DNA of 64,000 nt from Shewanella oneidensis MR-1 (GCF_000146165.2 NC_004347.2:1922001-1986000); one strand, 5' to 3'. Counted from the stretch's first letter, positions 17,528 to 28,134 are shown. Translations and numbers: made by a program. Notes: generated from the sequence alone by a model not told the origin.

Positions 17528-17613
17528 TGGTTGCGGGAGCCGGATTTGAACCGACGACCTTCGCCCGGGGTTTATAAAGAGCTGAGCCCGACGAGCAGCC
17601 ATATTGCAACTCT
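17528..17613 (-). pseudogene. tRNA-fMet-like degenerate copy 1
   Basis: Keeps the 3' part of initiator tRNA exactly (T-arm, 3' acceptor strand, CCA at 17528-17530) and part of the D and anticodon arms, but the 5' acceptor strand is replaced and the anticodon loop carries an insertion containing TTTATAAA. It cannot fold as a normal tRNA. Confidence 0.85.
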
Positions 17614-17677
17614 GTAGATAAATTTCGGGTACAAAAAAACCAGCTTAAGCTGGCCTAGTCGTGATTTTTGTATTAAT

Positions 17678-17763
17678 TGGTTGCGGGAGCCGGATTTGAA
17701 CCGACGACCTTCGCCCGGGGTTTATAAAGAGCTGAGCCCGACGAGCAGCCATATTGCAACTCT
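17678..17763 (-). pseudogene. tRNA-fMet-like degenerate copy 2
   Basis: Nearly identical to copy 1, one 150-bp period away, with the same lost 5' acceptor strand and enlarged anticodon loop. Confidence 0.85.
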
Positions 17764-17827
17764 GTAGATAAATTTCGGGTACAAAAAAACCAGCTTATGC
17801 TGGCCTAGTCATGATTTCTGTATTAAT

Positions 17828-17913
17828 TGGTTGCGGGAGCCGGATTTGAACCGACGACCTTCGCCTGTTGTTTATAAAGGGCTGAGCCCGACAAGCTGCC
17901 ATATTGCAACTCT
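17828..17913 (-). pseudogene. tRNA-fMet-like degenerate copy 3
   Basis: Same layout as copies 1 and 2 with a few substitutions in the loop insertion and D-arm. It lies directly downstream of the intact tRNA at 17979 and its terminator. Confidence 0.85.
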
Positions 17914-17932
17914 GTAGATAAATTTCGGGTAC

Positions 17933-17954
17933 AAAAAAAACCAGCTTATGCTGG
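17933..17954 (-). terminator. Terminator of the intact initiator tRNA at 17979
   Basis: Minus-strand CCAGCA/TGCTGG hairpin with T8, about 25 bp after the CCA end. Confidence 0.85.
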
Positions 17955-17978
17955 CCTAGTCATGATTTCTGTATTAAT

Positions 17979-18055
<77 letters not shown>

Positions 18056-18102
18056 TCCGATTAATACTGCTGATCACTGTTTTAATTCTGTCATCTTAGA
18101 AT

Positions 18103-18173
18103 TGGTTGCGGGAGCTGGATTTGAACCAACTACCTTCGCCCGTTGTTTATAAAGAGTTGAGCCCGACGAGCCC
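18103..18173 (-). pseudogene. tRNA-fMet-like degenerate copy 4
   Basis: Lies between intact initiator tRNAs. Keeps CCA, 3' acceptor strand and the T-arm (with the T-stem variant AGCT...AACTA), carries the TTTATAAA loop insertion, and loses the D-arm and 5' acceptor. Confidence 0.8.
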
Positions 18174-18202
18174 TTTCTTTTTATAAACCGATACATCTAA
18201 AT

Positions 18203-18279
<77 letters not shown>

Positions 18280-18326
18280 TCCGATTAACGCTGTTGATAA
18301 CAGTTTTAATTCCGTCATCTTAGAAT

Positions 18327-18404
18327 TGGTTGCGGTAGCCGGATTTGAACCGACGACCTTCGCCGTTGTTTATAAAGAGTTGAGCCCGACTAGCTGTTTC
18401 TTTT
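18327..18404 (-). pseudogene. tRNA-fMet-like degenerate copy 5
   Basis: Same decay pattern as copy 4: 3' half and CCA retained (one acceptor change, gcggtagcc), loop insertion with TTTATAAA, 5' half lost. Confidence 0.8.
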
Positions 18405-18426
18405 TTATAAACGTATACATCTAAAT

Positions 18427-18503
<77 letters not shown>

Positions 18504-18540
18504 TCCTATATCTATTTGTATTACTTATATTTGCTTTAAA

Positions 18541-18617
<77 letters not shown>

Positions 18618-18638
18618 TCCGTCTTCAAAGCGGGGCAG

Positions 18639-18667
18639 ACTATAACTGCAGCGCGGTGTCATTGCAA
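18639..18667 (-). promoter_or_regulatory. Promoter of the initiator tRNA array
   Basis: On the minus strand TTGCAA (18667-18662), a 17-bp spacer and TATAGT (18644-18639), followed by a GC-rich discriminator CTGCCCCGC. The discriminator is typical of stringently controlled stable-RNA promoters. Confidence 0.7.
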
Positions 18668-18834
18668 GGAGGAATTCTAAAAAAACGGACGAATGCTTAA
18701 ATATAAAGCGTAGTGCGGGTAATTCATCCATTATTGGCCGCGATATGGGATTTTAGTGGATTAAAAGCGGGTCAACAGCCTGACTAAATCGAGTTTTGGC
18801 TAATAACTGTTTATCTTTTATGTTGCTTCGCAGG

Positions 18835-18840
18835 TATAAT
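18835..18840 (+). promoter_or_regulatory. -10 element for rlmL
   Basis: A perfect TATAAT lies 34 bp before the rlmL ATG; no clear -35 accompanies it. Confidence 0.45.
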
Positions 18841-18874
18841 GTCGGTTTGATTTTGACTGCGTATTGATTATCCC

Positions 18875-21010
18875 ATGCTTAATTTTTTTGCTGCCGCCCC
18901 TAAGGGCTTTGAATATAGCTTAGCCCAAGAACTGACAGAATTTGGTGCGACTGAGATTAAAGAAAGTGTAGCCGGTGTCTATTTTACCGCGCCTCTCACC
19001 TTAGCGTATCGTATTACCCTGTGGACGCGTTTAGCCAGCCGTATTGTACTGGTGATCTATAAGGGCCCCTGTGAGTCGGCGGAGCAGTTATATAATGCAG
19101 CTTACTGTATTGATTGGTCTGCACATTTCTCTAATCGCAACACCTTTAGTATCGATTTTCATGGCACGGGTGGTTTTATTAACAATACCCAGTTTGGCGC
19201 GCTAAAGATTAAAGATGCGATTGTTGACCGTTTCCGTGATGATGGCGATGCACGGCCCAATGTGGCCCGTATTGATGCTGATATTAAAGTTGATGCCCAT
19301 TTTCGTAATGGGGTCATAACCATTGCGATGAATTTTTCTGGCCCATCACTGCACCAACGCGGTTACCGTTCAACCACGGGGGAAGCGCCTTTAAAAGAAA
19401 ACCTCGCGGCGAATATGCTGGTTCGCAGTGGCTGGAAAGCCGCACCAACCACTTTACTCGATCCCTTCTGCGGCAGCGGTACAGTGTTGATTGAAGCGGC
19501 TTTGATGGCCGCTGATATTGCTCCTGGTCTGCAACGCAACCGTTTTGGTTTTGAACATTGGCGTCGCCACGATAAAGCCACTTGGCACGAAATTGTCGAA
19601 GAAGCTAAAGCGCGCGCCTCGCTTGGGGTGAAGCGTTGCGAGGTCAAATTTTATGGTTCTGATATCGATTCACGCCTAGTGGCGCTAGCAAAACGTAATG
19701 CACAAAATGCAGGCGTGCTTGAATTAATTGAGTTTAACGTAGCGAATGCGCTGAATGTTGAGCCGCCTGCGGCCGAAGGTTACCTCATTACCAACCCTCC
19801 TTACGGTGAGCGTTTAGGCAGTGTGTCTGAGCTGTTGCAGCTGTACTATCAATTAGGTGACAAGTTCAAAAAAGAATTTGGCGGCTGGAAAGTGGCCATG
19901 CTGTGTAGCGATATCGAGCTTATCTCAGCACTGAAACTTAAAGCCGATAAACAGATGAAGATGTTTAACGGTGCGCTAGAATGTGCCTTTAACTTGTACA
20001 CGCTTCACGCACAAAGTACCCGCCGCGATACGCCAGTATTGCCAGAAGGCGTCGATATTGCTGATATCGCCCCCGCTTTTGCTAACCGTATTAAGAAAAA
20101 CGCTAAGCAATTTGAAAAGTGGGCCCAAAAAGAGGGGATTGATAGTTATCGCCTCTACGATGCCGACATTCCGGAATACAACGTCGCGGTCGATAAGTAT
20201 CTTGATTATGTTGTTGTACAAGAATACATGGCACCAGCCAGTATTCCGGAGGCTGTCACTAAACGTCGTTTAAGCGATGTGCTGCTGGCTTTGCCTGCGG
20301 CGATTGGGGTCGATCCACACAAAATCATTATGAAGACCCGCGAGCGTCAAAAGGGCACCAACCAATATCAAAAGCTGGATGAACGTAAGTTAGAGCTTAT
20401 CACGACTGAATATGGCGCTAAATTTAAGCTAAACCTGACGGGTTATTTAGATACTGGGCTGTTCCTCGATCATCGATTAACTCGCCGTTTGGTGGGGCAA
20501 AAATCCAAGGGCCGCCGGGTACTGAATTTGTTCTCTTACACAGGTTCTGCCTCAGTGCATGCTGCATTAGGCGGCGCAAAGTCAGTCACGACTGTTGATA
20601 TGTCAAACACCTATCTTGCTTGGGCAAAAGAGAACTTTGCTCTTAACAATCTCAGTGGCAAACAATATGAGTTTGTTCAGGCTGACTGTTTGCAGTGGAT
20701 CCGCGATTGTAACGAACAATATGATTTGATTTTTATCGATCCGCCCACCTTTTCGAACTCCAAGCGCATGGAAGACTCCTTCGATGTGCAACGTGATCAT
20801 GTAAATTTACTCGGTATGCTAATCAAGCTGTTAAGTCCAAACGGTGAATTGGTGTTCTCCAACAATAAGCGCAAGTTTAAGATGGACACTGAGACTTTAA
20901 CCAAAATGAAGATTAAGGTGCAAAACATCGACGACATGACCTTGCCGCTGGATTACAAACGTAATCCTCATATCCATAACACCTGGTTAATTACCCATGC
21001 AGATAAATAA
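18875..21010 (+). CDS. rlmL: 23S rRNA methyltransferase RlmL/RlmK fusion (m2G2445, m7G2069)
   Basis: This 711-residue two-enzyme protein has the usual length of the gammaproteobacterial fusion. N-terminal part: THUMP domain (about 40-155) and a methyltransferase with D-P-F-C-G-S-G-T and N-P-P-Y-G-E-R-L-G motifs (about 190-310), which makes m2G2445. C-terminal part: a second Rossmann methyltransferase with L-N-L-F-S-Y-T-G and [10 protein letters not shown] (about 540-630), which makes m7G2069. It acts on the large ribosomal subunit RNA during assembly. The stop overlaps the next gene by 14 bp. Confidence 0.95.
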   Translation: MLNFFAAAPKGFEYSLAQELTEFGATEIKESVAGVYFTAPLTLAYRITLWTRLASRIVLVIYKGPCESAEQLYNAAYCIDWSAHFSNRNTFSIDFHGTGGFINNTQFGALKIKDAIVDRFRDDGDARPNVARIDADIKVDAHFRNGVITIAMNFSGPSLHQRGYRSTTGEAPLKENLAANMLVRSGWKAAPTTLLDPFCGSGTVLIEAALMAADIAPGLQRNRFGFEHWRRHDKATWHEIVEEAKARASLGVKRCEVKFYGSDIDSRLVALAKRNAQNAGVLELIEFNVANALNVEPPAAEGYLITNPPYGERLGSVSELLQLYYQLGDKFKKEFGGWKVAMLCSDIELISALKLKADKQMKMFNGALECAFNLYTLHAQSTRRDTPVLPEGVDIADIAPAFANRIKKNAKQFEKWAQKEGIDSYRLYDADIPEYNVAVDKYLDYVVVQEYMAPASIPEAVTKRRLSDVLLALPAAIGVDPHKIIMKTRERQKGTNQYQKLDERKLELITTEYGAKFKLNLTGYLDTGLFLDHRLTRRLVGQKSKGRRVLNLFSYTGSASVHAALGGAKSVTTVDMSNTYLAWAKENFALNNLSGKQYEFVQADCLQWIRDCNEQYDLIFIDPPTFSNSKRMEDSFDVQRDHVNLLGMLIKLLSPNGELVFSNNKRKFKMDTETLTKMKIKVQNIDDMTLPLDYKRNPHIHNTWLITHADK

Positions 21011-21242
21011 TGCATTGCAGGCAAGCTATGTGTTGTATCACACCGAAGGTTGCCACTTATGCGAACTGGCGGCGGCCTTGTTAAATGCTGCCGAGGTACG
21101 TTATACCGCCATCGATATTTGCGATGATGAAACCTTAGCAGAGCGTTATGGCGTGTCGATTCCTGTGGTGAAAGCCCAGGACGAGCGCTGTTTATGTTGG
21201 CCCTTTGATGCCACGCAATTACAAGAATTTTTAGGAGCTTAG
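20997..21242 (+). CDS. Glutaredoxin-like small thioredoxin-fold protein
   Basis: This 81-residue protein has a C-H-L-C redox motif at about residues 20-23 after V-L-Y-H-T-E-G and the cis-proline motif S-I-P-V-V, the pattern of the DUF836/glutaredoxin-like family. It overlaps the 3' end of rlmL by 14 bp and ends 1 bp before the uup start, so all three are one operon. The physiological substrate is unknown. Confidence 0.85.
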   Translation: MQINNALQASYVLYHTEGCHLCELAAALLNAAEVRYTAIDICDDETLAERYGVSIPVVKAQDERCLCWPFDATQLQEFLGA

Positions 21243-21243
21243 T

Positions 21244-23166
21244 TTGAGTCTGGTTCGTATCAATAATGGCTCGTTAGCCTATGGTTACACCCCGCTACTG
21301 CAAAATGCCGATTTCACTATCGAGCGCGGCGAGCGGGTTTGTATTGTTGGCCGTAACGGTGCAGGCAAGTCGAGTTTATTAAAGATTTTATCTGGCGATG
21401 TACTGCTCGATGAAGGTGAATTTAACATCGATGGCAGTGTGACGGTAAGTCGCTTACAGCAAGATCCACCTAAAGCTGAGCAGGGCACGGTTTACGCTTA
21501 TATTGCCGCAGGTTTGAAAGAAGTTGGCGAAGCCCTAGAGCAATACCACCAGTTGTCCCACGATGTCGCTTTTGCTGAGCCTGAGCAAATGGAGCGCATG
21601 CTCAATCAGATGCAAAAGCTGCAGGAAACCTTAGATCACCATAATGGTTGGCAACTTGACTCGCGGATCAATCAAAATTGTGAGCTTTTGGGGTTAGATC
21701 CCGATAAATCTTTAAGTGAATTATCCGGTGGTTGGCAACGTAAAGTGGCACTTGCCCGTGCGTTAGTCAGCGCGCCAGATTTATTGCTACTCGATGAGCC
21801 AACAAACCACCTCGATATCGATACTATTGAATGGCTAGAAAAATTCCTGCTGGATTTCCAAGGCGCCATCGTGTTTATCAGCCACGACAGGGGCTTTATT
21901 GCGCGCATGGCCACACGGATTGTGGATTTAGATCGCGGTGTTGTGACCTCATGGCCTGGTAATTATCAAGCTTACCTTGATGGTAAGCAGGAATGGCTGC
22001 GGGTCGAGGCCGAGAAAAACGCATTATTTGATAAGCGCTTAGCCGATGAAGAAGTGTGGATCCGCCAAGGTGTTAAGGCGCGTCGTACCCGTAATGAAGG
22101 CCGTGTGCGTGCGTTAAAAGCCTTGCGCCAAGAACGCAGTGAACGTTTAAATCGTCAGGGCAATGCCAAAATGGCGGTGGCCGATACAGAACGTTCGGGT
22201 AAATTGGTCTTTGATGTGAAGGACCTAAACTATAACTTGCCCGATAAAAATCTGGTAAAAAACTTCAACACCACAGTGCTGCGTGGCGATCGCATCGCGT
22301 TGATTGGTCCAAACGGTTGTGGTAAATCGACGTTAATAAAATTATTGATTGAAAAGCTACAACCTCAATCGGGTGAAGTGAAAGTGGGTACTAAGCTCGA
22401 AATTGCCTACTTCGATCAATACCGTGAAGCATTGGATCCTGAGCAAACCGTTGAAGATAACGTGGGAGAAGGTAAAAAGACCATCACTATCAATGGTCAA
22501 GACCGCCATATTCTTAGTTACTTGCAGGATTTTCTGTTCTCGCCAATGCGTGCCAGAACGCCAGTTAAAGCGTTATCAGGCGGTGAGAAAAACCGTTTAT
22601 TGCTGGCGAAGTTACTTATTCGTCCCGCAAACCTTATCATTCTCGACGAACCGACAAACGATCTTGATATTGAGACCCTAGAATTGCTAGAGTCGCTGCT
22701 GACTGAATATGAAGGCACGTTATTGCTGGTCAGCCACGACCGGGCGTTTATCGATAATACCGTGACCAGCAGCTGGTGGTATGCTGGCAATGGTCACTGG
22801 ACAGAGTATGTTGGCGGTTATCAGGATGCTATCGATCAAGGTGCAAAGTTTTATTCTGAGGAACCTAGTCAGACAAACACGGTCGAAGCACCTGCGACCG
22901 CAAAAACCGCTGAGGTTAAAGTGGCTGAGCCTGCCAAAGCCGCAAAAAAACTGTCCTATAAATTCCAGCGTGAATTAGAGGCAATGCCAGAGCTGATGGA
23001 GAAATTAGAGGCCGAAATCCTCGAGTTGCAAACTACAGTGGCGAGCCCAGATTTTTATAGTCAGACGCAGGATAAAATCAATCAGGTATTGAGCCTGTTA
23101 GCGGATAAAGAAAAGCAATTGGAAGTTTGCTTCGAGCGATGGGAAGAGCTTGAGTCACTGAAGTAA
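21244..23166 (+). CDS. uup: ABC-F ATPase Uup
   Basis: 640 residues from a TTG start directly behind the glutaredoxin-like stop, with a TTAGGAG ribosome site. Two ABC domains are complete: Walker A G-R-N-G-A-G-K-S-S and G-P-N-G-C-G-K-S-T, signatures L-S-G-G-W and L-S-G-G-E, Walker B L-L-L-L-D-E-P and L-I-I-L-D-E-P. There is no membrane domain. The C-terminal 80 residues form the Uup-specific basic coiled coil (about 565-640). ABC-F proteins act on ribosomes; Uup also affects precise excision of transposons. Confidence 0.93.
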   Translation: MSLVRINNGSLAYGYTPLLQNADFTIERGERVCIVGRNGAGKSSLLKILSGDVLLDEGEFNIDGSVTVSRLQQDPPKAEQGTVYAYIAAGLKEVGEALEQYHQLSHDVAFAEPEQMERMLNQMQKLQETLDHHNGWQLDSRINQNCELLGLDPDKSLSELSGGWQRKVALARALVSAPDLLLLDEPTNHLDIDTIEWLEKFLLDFQGAIVFISHDRGFIARMATRIVDLDRGVVTSWPGNYQAYLDGKQEWLRVEAEKNALFDKRLADEEVWIRQGVKARRTRNEGRVRALKALRQERSERLNRQGNAKMAVADTERSGKLVFDVKDLNYNLPDKNLVKNFNTTVLRGDRIALIGPNGCGKSTLIKLLIEKLQPQSGEVKVGTKLEIAYFDQYREALDPEQTVEDNVGEGKKTITINGQDRHILSYLQDFLFSPMRARTPVKALSGGEKNRLLLAKLLIRPANLIILDEPTNDLDIETLELLESLLTEYEGTLLLVSHDRAFIDNTVTSSWWYAGNGHWTEYVGGYQDAIDQGAKFYSEEPSQTNTVEAPATAKTAEVKVAEPAKAAKKLSYKFQRELEAMPELMEKLEAEILELQTTVASPDFYSQTQDKINQVLSLLADKEKQLEVCFERWEELESLK

Positions 23167-23194
23167 ACCAATAATAAAAATGGGAATAGAATTA

Positions 23195-25027
23195 ATGAAG
23201 TCAAAGTTGGATAAAGCCCTGTCCTTGGTTGCCTTAGGTGTCCTTGGCGTATTACACAGTGCCCATGCTGCACCAGTTTATGAAATTGTTAACATTGAAA
23301 ATTATGATTTGCAACGTACAGGCACCCTCGAAGGCACCCGTAATGGTTACGCTTTAGGCATTAATGCTAACGATGAGTTGGTTGGTATTGCTAAAGGTAA
23401 GAAAAAACTCAGTACATCTGATGTCGAAGGTGGGGTTATCGACGTTGAAGATGGTATCGCTCCAGAAGAAACCATCACCTATTCAATTACGGCGGCGATT
23501 GTTGCCAACAACTTTGCCTTTATTGCGGCGCAAAATGGTGCGGCTGGTGCTTGGTTGCCAACTTTCGATAGTATCAATGGCACTACGCCACCGAGTGATA
23601 CTTCGGTTGTCAACTCTGTCGACACTTTTTATTACGATATCAATGATGCAGGCCTGAAAGTGGGCAGCATGACGGCCCCTGAAAAGAAAACAGAAAATAC
23701 CGCGACAACAGATAATACCACCGACTATTGGTATTACCGCGATTATGAGTATCGTGGTGTTGCCAAAGTGGGGGGCACCGAAATCCCATTACCTCCTCCT
23801 TATACTCAGTATGTTAAGGACGATAAAACGGTTCAACTGGGAGGCTGGTCGGCAGCGACAGCGGTAAACAATAATAACTTAGTGGTTGGTTACGCCAGCA
23901 CAGATATCAGCAAGTATGGTGCTGATCGTGTGGCTTACTGTTTAAGCACTGATAACACTTTACCGTTAGATGTGTGTATTCAGCGTGAACAATACCCTAA
24001 TGACCAAGGCACGCGTAACATTCAGTACCAAACGCGTGCTTTCATTTGGCAATTGGATAATGGCAACGCTTCAGGTACAGCATTACCGCTTGGGTTAACA
24101 CCAGCCAGTGACAATACACTGACATTTACTGCACAGGCAATGGGCGTGAATAATGACGGCGTGGTGGCTGGTCGCTCGCACGTTTATCGTTATGGTGATA
24201 CCGGTAGGCTACATCAAGATGCGGCTTATTGGAGCAAAAATGCTGAGGGTAACTATCAATATCATTGGATCCCAATGGCTGACGCTGTTTCGAGCTCTAT
24301 TGCCTATGATGTAAACGACAATGGTATCGTTGTCGGTAGCTATCGCAGTTATATCTCAGGTTATTTACGCGATAAATTTTTCTATTTTGATATTAATACC
24401 CCGGATGTGCCTTACGTCACGCCCAATGACTTTGCTACCACTACGACAGATTTATCTAGCAAACCTAAAGATATCAATAACAAAGGCCAAGTTGTTGGTT
24501 ACATTGAAACCACCTATGACAAGGAAAAACCGCGTCCTAAGGCGGGCTTCCTGTATGAGAAATCAACGGGTGAATTCAGTAACCTCAACACATTGCTGAC
24601 CTGTGAATCTAAGGGTTTTGAAAAGGGCGCAGACGGCAATTGGACTCGCCATAAGGTTGAAGTGCAGGATGGTACTGGCAAAGTACTCAGCTATAACAGC
24701 GATATCCAGGTGGTAGAAGCGTCAAGCATTAATGAAGATGGTACCATTGTGGGGACTGCCTTTATTCGTAAGCCTTCTTATCAATTCGATAAGAATGGCA
24801 ACATTATTGTTGGCGAAAACGGCTTACCTCTGTTTGAACTCAGTGGCAATGGCGAACCTGTTACCGCCTACGTTCCTCGTATGGTGGTGCTTAAACCCGC
24901 AACCAATGGCCAAGCTTGTACTGTGGATGACAGCACAGATACGGGCAATTATGAACGTCAAGGCGCCGCATCACTTGCGTGGTTACTTGCCTTACCGTTA
25001 GTTTGGTTGCGTCGTCGCGTTCGCTAG
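23195..25027 (+). CDS. DUF3466 family secreted protein
   Basis: About 610 residues. A signal peptide ends at H-A-A and the mature part is rich in V-x-N-N-x-x-V-V-G and D-I-N-D-x-G-x-x-V-G type repeats, the pattern that defines DUF3466 proteins (for example N-N-D-G-V-V-A-G-R-S, N-D-N-G-I-V-V-G-S, N-N-K-G-Q-V-V-G). The C-terminus is a hydrophobic segment followed by R-R-R-V-R, resembling a GlyGly-CTERM/rhombosortase sorting tail but with A-A rather than G-G. It is probably surface-processed. ATG 23195 is preferred over 23180 because the latter adds only five residues. Confidence 0.8.
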   Translation: MKSKLDKALSLVALGVLGVLHSAHAAPVYEIVNIENYDLQRTGTLEGTRNGYALGINANDELVGIAKGKKKLSTSDVEGGVIDVEDGIAPEETITYSITAAIVANNFAFIAAQNGAAGAWLPTFDSINGTTPPSDTSVVNSVDTFYYDINDAGLKVGSMTAPEKKTENTATTDNTTDYWYYRDYEYRGVAKVGGTEIPLPPPYTQYVKDDKTVQLGGWSAATAVNNNNLVVGYASTDISKYGADRVAYCLSTDNTLPLDVCIQREQYPNDQGTRNIQYQTRAFIWQLDNGNASGTALPLGLTPASDNTLTFTAQAMGVNNDGVVAGRSHVYRYGDTGRLHQDAAYWSKNAEGNYQYHWIPMADAVSSSIAYDVNDNGIVVGSYRSYISGYLRDKFFYFDINTPDVPYVTPNDFATTTTDLSSKPKDINNKGQVVGYIETTYDKEKPRPKAGFLYEKSTGEFSNLNTLLTCESKGFEKGADGNWTRHKVEVQDGTGKVLSYNSDIQVVEASSINEDGTIVGTAFIRKPSYQFDKNGNIIVGENGLPLFELSGNGEPVTAYVPRMVVLKPATNGQACTVDDSTDTGNYERQGAASLAWLLALPLVWLRRRVR

Positions 25028-25050
25028 TTTTTAAGCTTGAATTCAGACTC

Positions 25051-25082
25051 AAAAAATCGAGGCAAAATGCCTCGATTTTTTT
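25051..25082 (+). terminator. Rho-independent terminator after the DUF3466 gene
   Basis: The stem aaatcgaggc/gcctcgattt with loop AAAAT ends in T7. Confidence 0.9.
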
Positions 25083-25214
25083 TAATCATGATCTCAATAG
25101 TTTAATAAATAGTCGATAAAATGAACAATTTTTTGATTGATCTCGGCGTTGAAAAGCACTATTTCTATGGGTGAAGCTGTTGCTTCTATTTCACGTAGAA
25201 CAGAGGACGCTTGC

Positions 25215-25391
25215 ATGAAAAGACAAAAACGAGATCGTTTAGACAGAGCTTTTTCAAAAGGATTCCAAGCCGGTATTGGTGGACGCTCTAAAGAGCTTTG
25301 TCCTTATGCAAATCTTGATTCGCGATCACAGTGGTTAGGTGGTTGGCGTGAAGGTGTTGATGGCCGAGTTAATGGGCTATTTAATAAATAG
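25215..25391 (+). CDS. rmf: Ribosome modulation factor Rmf
   Basis: 58 residues that follow E. coli Rmf closely: M-K-R-Q-K-R-D-R-L, G-F-Q-A-G-I-G-G-R-S-K-E-L-C-P-Y and S-Q-W-L-G-G-W-R-E-G. It dimerises 70S ribosomes into inactive 100S particles in stationary phase. The open frame extends upstream to 25137, but the conserved start is at 25215 with AGAGGA just before it. The position next to fabA and the Lon-like gene matches enterobacterial order. Confidence 0.93.
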   Translation: MKRQKRDRLDRAFSKGFQAGIGGRSKELCPYANLDSRSQWLGGWREGVDGRVNGLFNK

Positions 25392-25445
25392 CGAGTTTTT
25401 CTCGCAGTTAAATAGCCCTGAACAGACAGAGTAATGCAGCATAAT

Positions 25446-25468
25446 TGCCCTCAGATGAGGGCATTTTT
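25446..25468 (+). terminator. Rho-independent terminator after rmf
   Basis: The stem tgccctc/gagggca with loop AGAT is followed by T5. Confidence 0.85.
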
Positions 25469-25499
25469 GTGTCTATTGGATCATGTAGGGTAAAGCGGA

Positions 25500-26015
25500 T
25501 TAGAAGGTCGATGTATCGCTAAAGACACCGACTTTAAGATCGGTTGCACTGTAAATTTGGCGACCATCGACTTCAAGGATTGCATCGGCAATACCCATTA
25601 CCAATTTACGGTGAATGGTGCGTTTGATATTGAGCTTATAAGTGACTTTTTTAGCGCCGGGTAATACTTGACCAGTAAACTTAACTTCACCCACACCTAA
25701 AGCGCGGCCTTTGCCTTCTGCGCCTTCCCAGCCTAGGTAAAACCCAACGAGTTGCCACATAGCATCTAAGCCTAAGCAGCCTGGCATAACAGGGTCAGTG
25801 ATAAAGTGGCAATCAAAAAACCATAATTCTGGTTTAATATCGAGCTCGGCAACAATTTCACCTTTTCCAAACTCACCACCGTTGTCATTAATGGTAATGA
25901 TCCTGTCGATCATCAGCATGTTGTCTACGGGGAGGCGAGGGGAATTTGGACCAAATAATTTCCCATGGCCACAGGCGATAAGTTCTTCTTTATTGAAACT
26001 GTTTGCTTTATTCAT
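25500..26015 (-). CDS. fabA: 3-hydroxydecanoyl-ACP dehydratase/isomerase FabA
   Basis: 171 residues, the standard FabA length. Catalytic His70 (W-F-F-D-C-H) and Asp84 (G-C-L-G-L-D) are at the same positions as in E. coli. It introduces the cis double bond for unsaturated fatty acid synthesis. An operator-like palindrome for FabR lies upstream at 26051-26068. The gene is transcribed away from the Lon-like gene with 73 bp between. Confidence 0.97.
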   Translation of the reverse strand: MNKANSFNKEELIACGHGKLFGPNSPRLPVDNMLMIDRIITINDNGGEFGKGEIVAELDIKPELWFFDCHFITDPVMPGCLGLDAMWQLVGFYLGWEGAEGKGRALGVGEVKFTGQVLPGAKKVTYKLNIKRTIHRKLVMGIADAILEVDGRQIYSATDLKVGVFSDTSTF

Positions 26016-26050
26016 TGTTTTACTACTCCAGCAATAAGAGCGCCAAGATT

Positions 26051-26068
26051 AGCGAACACGTGTAAGCT
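26051..26068 (-). promoter_or_regulatory. Probable FabR operator upstream of fabA
   Basis: AGCGAACACGTGTAAGCT has the AGCG-xACACGTGT-x-GCT palindrome known from E. coli FabR sites on fabA and fabB, and is 36 bp before the fabA start. Regulator binding is inferred. Confidence 0.6.
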
Positions 26069-26088
26069 AAACAACTCCGATCAGCTAA

Positions 26089-27822
26089 TTAATGTCGGAA
26101 AAATCCTAATTTTGCGAGTAATCTCGTTATTAAGCCAATTTCTTCCTCACCGTTACCCGCTAGCTTGTCTAGTCGTTGCTGTACTAGACCGTATAAGGAC
26201 TCCGCTGGGAAGTCGTTATCTTCGTCGGCAACCCCGGCGGGCATCTGCATCAAAAGTTCGACTGCTTCATCCATATGTTCAATGGCATAAATGTGGAACA
26301 AGCCTTTGCCTACAGCTGTAATTACTTTGGAATGAAGGTTCAGCTGTAACATATTCGACTTGGGCATAATCACGCCTTGTTTACCCGTTAACCCTCGGCG
26401 CTCACAAAGATTAAAAAAGCCTTCAATTTTTTCATTAATACCGCCGATCGCTTGCACATTACCAAATTGATCCAACGCTCCCGTAATGGCTAACGACTGA
26501 ATAATCGGTTGTTCTGCAATGGCCGACATCAAGCAACAATATTCGGCAAGCGAGGCACTATCGCCATCGATCTCCTGATAGGACTGCTCAAATACAATAT
26601 TGGCATTAAGATGCAATGGTGCATCGCGACCAAAGATACGATATAAACAGGCTGAAAGGATCATCATCCCTTTAGCATGAATATTGCCACCTAATTCAGA
26701 TTTTCTTTCAATATCAGCAACTTCGCCGTCACCATAGTGCACCGTTGCGGTGATCCGCGCGGGTTCACCATAGCAGTGATCAATTGCATCAATAACAGTA
26801 AGACCATTAATTTGTCCTACCATAGCGCCTTCAGTTGGCAGATTTATGAAATTATCATCAAAACTTTGGCCCGAAAATTCCTCAGAGCTGTTATGGCGAT
26901 AATTGGCTTGCGATAGCGCACGTTCAATGCTGGCGGCATTGATTGTCGATTTACCGCGATAGACTTTTGCCTGTGCCATTAACTGGGCCAAATCAAGCAT
27001 CGAGAGACTTAAGCGACGTTGGTGCTCAGTTAATCTGGCACTGTGTCTAAAGAGTGGTGCAAGACTGGATTGCTCTAATGTGGCATCGACATTTTGCGCC
27101 ACTGTTTGTAGCCAACTGGCATATTGCGCTTCTTTAAAACGGGTTAAATCGAGTTCACCTGCTAGTTCGGCCAACAAGTTAAAGTGGCGTTGAAATTGCC
27201 AATCTTCGGATCTAATTTGGCTATAGATTAAACCCGCGCCAATTAAAATAATTTTACAATTTAATGGGATAGGGCTTAGGTTGTGGCTGATTTGATACTC
27301 TTTCTGTGTCAGGATTTGCATCAGCAAGTCCCATAAGCCTTCACGTTTCCACAGGGATTCAGCGCAGATAAATACATAATGGCATTCTGCTAATGCACCC
27401 GCTTGATATTTACTGCTATTGCCTGATTGGACCATACGGCCAAGAAGGTCTGAACGGCGAATATTGCCGCTCAGATAGCGATAACTGACATGCTTTTCGG
27501 CAATAGAGCCTTGATTGTCCTGTGGCGCTTCATATTGCCAATGGAATTGAATGGCGTTGTCTTCGGGGCGCTTTGCCACCAAATAAGCCGCCGGCAATGG
27601 CTCAAGCGTTTCCATTAAGGCTTTCATCATTAATTGCCTGTCGATGCCAGGGAAATCTGCGAGATACAGTTGTTGATCGGCAATGGCGTTATGTAACTTA
27701 AAGGCATCCAACACGCGCTCTTGACCTAAAAGTAACGCTTTGAATCCTGTCGGCAATTGCGGCAGGACGGGAAGATTAAATTCAGGAGCGAGTGAGGATG
27801 AAGGTATCAAGAGTGAATTCAT
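26089..27822 (-). CDS. ycbZ: Lon-like protease YcbZ/LonH
   Basis: 577 residues. The C-terminal Lon-type protease domain has the serine in D-G-D-S-A-S (about residue 421) and the lysine in G-I-N-E-K-I (about 464), forming the Ser-Lys dyad. The N-terminal half is an AAA-like region without an obvious intact Walker A loop, as in E. coli YcbZ of similar size. Position next to fabA is conserved. It is thought to degrade selected proteins; specific clients are unclear. Start context is poor, so the first few residues are uncertain. Confidence 0.88.
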   Translation of the reverse strand: MNSLLIPSSSLAPEFNLPVLPQLPTGFKALLLGQERVLDAFKLHNAIADQQLYLADFPGIDRQLMMKALMETLEPLPAAYLVAKRPEDNAIQFHWQYEAPQDNQGSIAEKHVSYRYLSGNIRRSDLLGRMVQSGNSSKYQAGALAECHYVFICAESLWKREGLWDLLMQILTQKEYQISHNLSPIPLNCKIILIGAGLIYSQIRSEDWQFQRHFNLLAELAGELDLTRFKEAQYASWLQTVAQNVDATLEQSSLAPLFRHSARLTEHQRRLSLSMLDLAQLMAQAKVYRGKSTINAASIERALSQANYRHNSSEEFSGQSFDDNFINLPTEGAMVGQINGLTVIDAIDHCYGEPARITATVHYGDGEVADIERKSELGGNIHAKGMMILSACLYRIFGRDAPLHLNANIVFEQSYQEIDGDSASLAEYCCLMSAIAEQPIIQSLAITGALDQFGNVQAIGGINEKIEGFFNLCERRGLTGKQGVIMPKSNMLQLNLHSKVITAVGKGLFHIYAIEHMDEAVELLMQMPAGVADEDNDFPAESLYGLVQQRLDKLAGNGEEEIGLITRLLAKLGFFRH

Positions 27823-28003
27823 ATAAGCATTTACCGTGAAAAGTTACTGCGATTTTACCATACCAAGACGGCAAGTCTCTTACTGTATAGGTGTTTTTAT
27901 GAGGGTTTACCCAGATATTGCTGAAAATGTGTAGGTAATTTGCCCGAAAAATCATCCGCCTGAATATAAGATGAGCATTTGACACAATATTGAAAAATTG
28001 CTG

Positions 28004-28032
28004 TTTACAAGCGCCGATGATGCTTATATTAT
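28004..28032 (+). promoter_or_regulatory. Promoter of tRNA-Ser copy 1
   Basis: TTTACA, 17-bp spacer, TATTAT, then TTGCGGCG; the tRNA starts 11 bp after the -10. Copy 2 has the same hexamers and spacing. Confidence 0.75.
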
Positions 28033-28043
28033 TTGCGGCGTTC

Positions 28044-28134
28044 GGAGGGGTGGCAGAGTGGTTTAATGCACCGGTCTTGAAAACCGGCGTGGGTTTATAG
28101 CCCACCCAGGGTTCAAATCCCTGCTCCTCCGCCA
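28044..28134 (+). tRNA. tRNA-Ser (TGA), copy 1
   Basis: 91 nt class II tRNA with encoded CCA, anticodon loop CTTGAAA, and a long variable arm (GTGGGTTTATAGCCCAC). Identical in sequence to 29116-29206. Confidence 0.96.

Larger units (their letters stand above)
17474..17973 (-). repeat. 150-bp tandem repeats: tRNA-like copy plus terminator
   Basis: The marker ttcgggtacaaaaaa recurs at 17474, 17624, 17774 and 17924, an exact 150-bp period. Each unit, read on the minus strand, holds a degenerate initiator-tRNA copy, then a terminator hairpin (CCAGCATAAGCTGG or near variant, T7-8). The first two units are almost identical; the third differs at several bases (Gcctgttg, aaagggctg, acaagctgcc). The fourth marker copy is the terminator of the intact tRNA at 17979. 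So the tRNA-terminator cassette was amplified downstream and the copies decayed. Confidence 0.9.
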
